DNA of 6,887 bases, from the NCBI GenBank assembly GCA_017538635.1, contig JAFYIM010000537.1, positions 1 to 6,887 on the forward strand, given 5' to 3'. Positions within the stretch are counted from its first letter, which is position 1; each line of letters opens with the position of its first letter. The position numbers and the translations under genes were made by a program. Shown here piece after piece: positions 5,215-6,887 of the stretch. This DNA is from a bacterium. Its GTDB lineage: Bacteria > UBA3054. The notes under the pieces were generated by a model, which saw nothing but the letters and a program-made list of their open reading frames with translations, searched no databases and had not been told where the DNA came from.

Positions 5215-6595
5215 AAAAGGAAGAGTTTGCTAAGGTTATGGGAACTTTTTCTATGCAGGTGAAGCGCGGCGTGAGCATCGCTTCGGGATGTCTTCTGCCG
5301 TAGAGGCCGGTCAGGTTGAGGGCGGCTCTTCTCTGGGAGATCCACTTGATGTTGGCGAATAGGTCTCTCAGCGAAGCGGTGAAGCGCATGTTGTAGGGAA
5401 CGGCTATCGTGCCGTCCTTTCTGAGGTAGAGCGCGCCGAAGCGGGTGGACCCCGTGACAATGCCCTTGGCGGCGTTCACAATGCCCATATAGTGCAGATA
5501 AGGTATGTAGAGTATGTCTTTTTCCCTCGGGGCCGCTAAAAGGTCGCTGAGCGTGTTTACGGGGGTGTTGCCGGAGCCGATGGCGATCGACATGGAGGGC
5601 ACGTCGTGTCCGGTCGGTTCGCCGCCGAATTCCTCCACGGTCTCCTTGTTCCAGAAGAAGTTCTGGAAGACGCCTTCTTTTATGAGCGGGAAAGCCTGGC
5701 GCTCGATGCCGGTGACGTCGAAAGCATAAGGGTAGGTGTCGGAGAAGGAGGGGTCGTCCATGACCGTGAGCAGCGGACTGAAGATCTGCTTGCCGAGGTC
5801 TTCTTCCTTTAAGAAGCTCATGTCGTGCTTGAGGCTGCGGCCGTTGAAGCCGATCCATTCGAAATAAGCCATGAGGTTCGAGATGGCGTCTCTTCCGAAG
5901 ACCACTTCATATTCGCCCAGGGGAACGCTCATGCGTTCCTTACCTTTATATTGTTCTAGGAGCAGGGCGAATTCTTCCCTCAGTTCCTCGGGGGCGAACT
6001 GGCTGAAGCGTACGGCGGACTGCGAGGATTGGATCTCCCATTTCTCCTTGTCATTCGTGATGACAAGCTCCATGTTCGCGTCGGTTCCGGCGTGATAGAG
6101 AAGATTGTTGTTGAGCGTGTTGGCCCAGGCTTCGTAGATGGAGCCGGAGGAAACCATGCCGGCTAAAGAAAGGCCGTCTTCGAGAAGATCGTCCGTCGCC
6201 TGGCCTACGAGGTCAAGGGCGTCGGCAGTCGTCATATTTTCGATGCGCTGGTCGAAATTACTGTCGTCGGGCAGCCTTTCCGGAAGGATGGGGATCTTGC
6301 GCTCGAAGCTTACCGGGACGGCGAATTTGGCGATCTCGGCGGCTCTTAGGAGCGCGATCTTCATGCTGTCTATGTCTTTGGGAGAGGTCGTGGTGGAAAA
6401 GGAGCCCTTGGCGCGGCCTAAGGTGACGTCCACATCCAAGGAAAAGGTGTCCTCGTTGGTGTTGAGGGAGACGCCGGAATTGGCGAAGCGGACAAGTTTG
6501 GAAACGCCGCGGTGGAAAGTGAATTCCGCCGCGATGTTGCGTTCGCGGGCGAAATTGCGGAGTTCATTGGCGGCTGCAGCGAAAATTTCTTTCAT
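5213..6595 (-). CDS. pmbA: TldE/PmbA, non-catalytic partner of the TldD metalloprotease
   Basis: TldE (PmbA) forms a cytoplasmic heterodimer with TldD. In E. coli the pair matures microcin B17 and degrades unfolded peptides such as the antitoxin CcdA; TldD carries the zinc site and TldE does not. This 460-residue protein matches the usual family length (about 450). The N-terminal half has the alternating beta pattern of the family (FHRGVSKLVRFANSGVSLN, 27-45). The C-terminal half has DVTGIERQAFPLIKEGVFQNFFW (293-315), EFGGEPTGHD (322-331), ILYIPYLHY (361-369) and GIVTGSTRFGALYLRKDG (378-395), typical of PmbA. No HExxxH zinc motif is present, as expected. I chose the ATG at 6595, which has AAGGAG 9 bases upstream; an in-frame ATG at 6652 would run back into tldD and lacks support. 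tldD precedes it by 13 bases and tatA follows by 9. Confidence 0.92.
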   Translation of the reverse strand: MKEIFAAAANELRNFARERNIAAEFTFHRGVSKLVRFANSGVSLNTNEDTFSLDVDVTLGRAKGSFSTTTSPKDIDSMKIALLRAAEIAKFAVPVSFERKIPILPERLPDDSNFDQRIENMTTADALDLVGQATDDLLEDGLSLAGMVSSGSIYEAWANTLNNNLLYHAGTDANMELVITNDKEKWEIQSSQSAVRFSQFAPEELREEFALLLEQYKGKERMSVPLGEYEVVFGRDAISNLMAYFEWIGFNGRSLKHDMSFLKEEDLGKQIFSPLLTVMDDPSFSDTYPYAFDVTGIERQAFPLIKEGVFQNFFWNKETVEEFGGEPTGHDVPSMSIAIGSGNTPVNTLSDLLAAPREKDILYIPYLHYMGIVNAAKGIVTGSTRFGALYLRKDGTIAVPYNMRFTASLRDLFANIKWISQRRAALNLTGLYGRRHPEAMLTPRFTCIEKVPITLANSSF

Positions 6596-6604
6596 ATCAC
6601 ATAT

Positions 6605-6611
6605 CTCCTTA
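6605..6611 (-). promoter_or_regulatory. pmbA ribosome binding site overlapping the tldD stop codon
   Basis: The minus strand reads TAAGGAG, where TAA (6611-6609) is the tldD stop and AAGGAG (6610-6605) is the site for pmbA, 9 bases before its ATG. The same stop/SD overlap occurs at the next junction. It helps settle the start at 6595 and suggests balanced production of the two subunits. Confidence 0.85.
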
Positions 6612-6887
6612 TAGACCGATTTGAACGTTGTCGAAGCGGCAGACAGGGACAAGGTGTCCGAGCCTCATTACCTGGCTGGGAAGGCCTTTGCCGCAGTTCG
6701 CGACCTGGACAAGCTCGCAGGTCGAGGCGTTGCCGACAGCGGACATGGAGCGCCAGAAGGGGAGCGTCGGGCTGGAGTAGGTGGGATTGCGGACGATGCC
6801 TGTAATAGCGCCGTCCTCCACGAGCCAGCCGATCTCGCAGGCGAAGTGGAACTGCTCTCGGTTGGAGCCGATGGACCAGGAGCGGTC
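6609..6887 (-). CDS. tldD: TldD metalloprotease, C-terminal 92 residues (5' end off the window)
   Basis: TldD is the zinc-bearing catalytic subunit of the TldD/TldE protease. Only the last 92 codons plus TAA are present; they continue in frame to the right edge, so the ATG and the HExxxH zinc motif are outside. The visible part opens with DRSWSIGSNREQFHFACEIG and includes LVEDGAITGIVRNPTY (22-37), SPTLPFWRSMSAVG (39-52) and ELVQVANCGKGLPSQ (58-72), then ends LGHLVPVCRFDNVQIGL. The cysteine of the CGKG motif (residue 65 of the fragment, codon 6695-6693) matches the third zinc ligand of E. coli TldD. An ATG at 6821 would yield a 70-residue reading frame, but the similarity begins before it, so it is internal. 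pmbA follows directly, which supports the pair assignment. Confidence 0.92.
   Translation of the reverse strand, partial: DRSWSIGSNREQFHFACEIGWLVEDGAITGIVRNPTYSSPTLPFWRSMSAVGNASTCELVQVANCGKGLPSQVMRLGHLVPVCRFDNVQIGL

Noticed and set aside
5025..5858. 277-codon open frame on the minus strand overlapping pmbA and tatA in another frame
   Set aside because: Its product is an Arg/His/Pro-rich, low-complexity translation typical of a frame-shifted shadow, and it spans the junction of two clearly recognised genes.
6596..6652. Upstream start at 6652 for pmbA, adding 19 residues
   Set aside because: The added stretch lies inside the tldD coding end and has no ribosome binding site, while the ATG at 6595 has AAGGAG at good spacing and gives the usual protein length.

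Overview
The window is ordinary bacterial chromosome, densely coded and about half G+C. It most resembles a Gram-negative anaerobe of the PVC group, probably Lentisphaerota (Victivallales) or a close relative. Two things suggest this. An indolepyruvate:ferredoxin oxidoreductase subunit points to anaerobic, ferredoxin-based amino-acid metabolism. A secreted protein joins InlB-like repeats to a formylglycine-generating-enzyme-like (SUMF1) domain whose wording (GR...H-VTLTK-FFIGVFE..., [33 protein letters not shown]) recalls the large SUMF1 families of that phylum. The taxonomic guess rests on remembered family style, not on a search.

Layout. Positions 1-1415 (minus) hold the first 471 codons of iorA, running off the left edge. 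Positions 1416-1568 are an AT-rich divergent intergenic region with a good sigma-70-type promoter for iorA, a weaker candidate promoter containing a T12 tract for the rightward gene, and a strong Shine-Dalgarno sequence. Positions 1569-4250 (plus) encode an 893-residue secreted protein: signal peptide, unrecognised N-terminal region of about 200 residues, six tandem repeats of about 65 residues, and a C-terminal SUMF1/FGE-type domain lacking one of the two catalytic cysteines of true FGE. Positions 4266-4299 are a bidirectional terminator between convergent genes.

Positions 4306-6887 (minus) are a tight apparent operon read from the right edge: tldD (3' end only), tldE/pmbA, tatA, tatC. Gaps are 13, 9 and 4 bases. 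The ribosome binding sites of pmbA and tatA overlap the stop codon of the gene before, and tatC starts with GTG four bases after the tatA stop, so translational coupling is likely.

Functionally, TldD/TldE form a cytoplasmic zinc metalloprotease that processes peptides, and TatA/TatC form the twin-arginine translocase for folded proteins. Their shared transcript is the clearest contextual signal. The secreted repeat protein has a Sec-type signal peptide without a twin-arginine motif, so it is probably not a Tat substrate despite being next door. No RNA gene, insertion sequence, CRISPR array or phage gene is visible, and no gene-free stretch exceeds about 155 bases.
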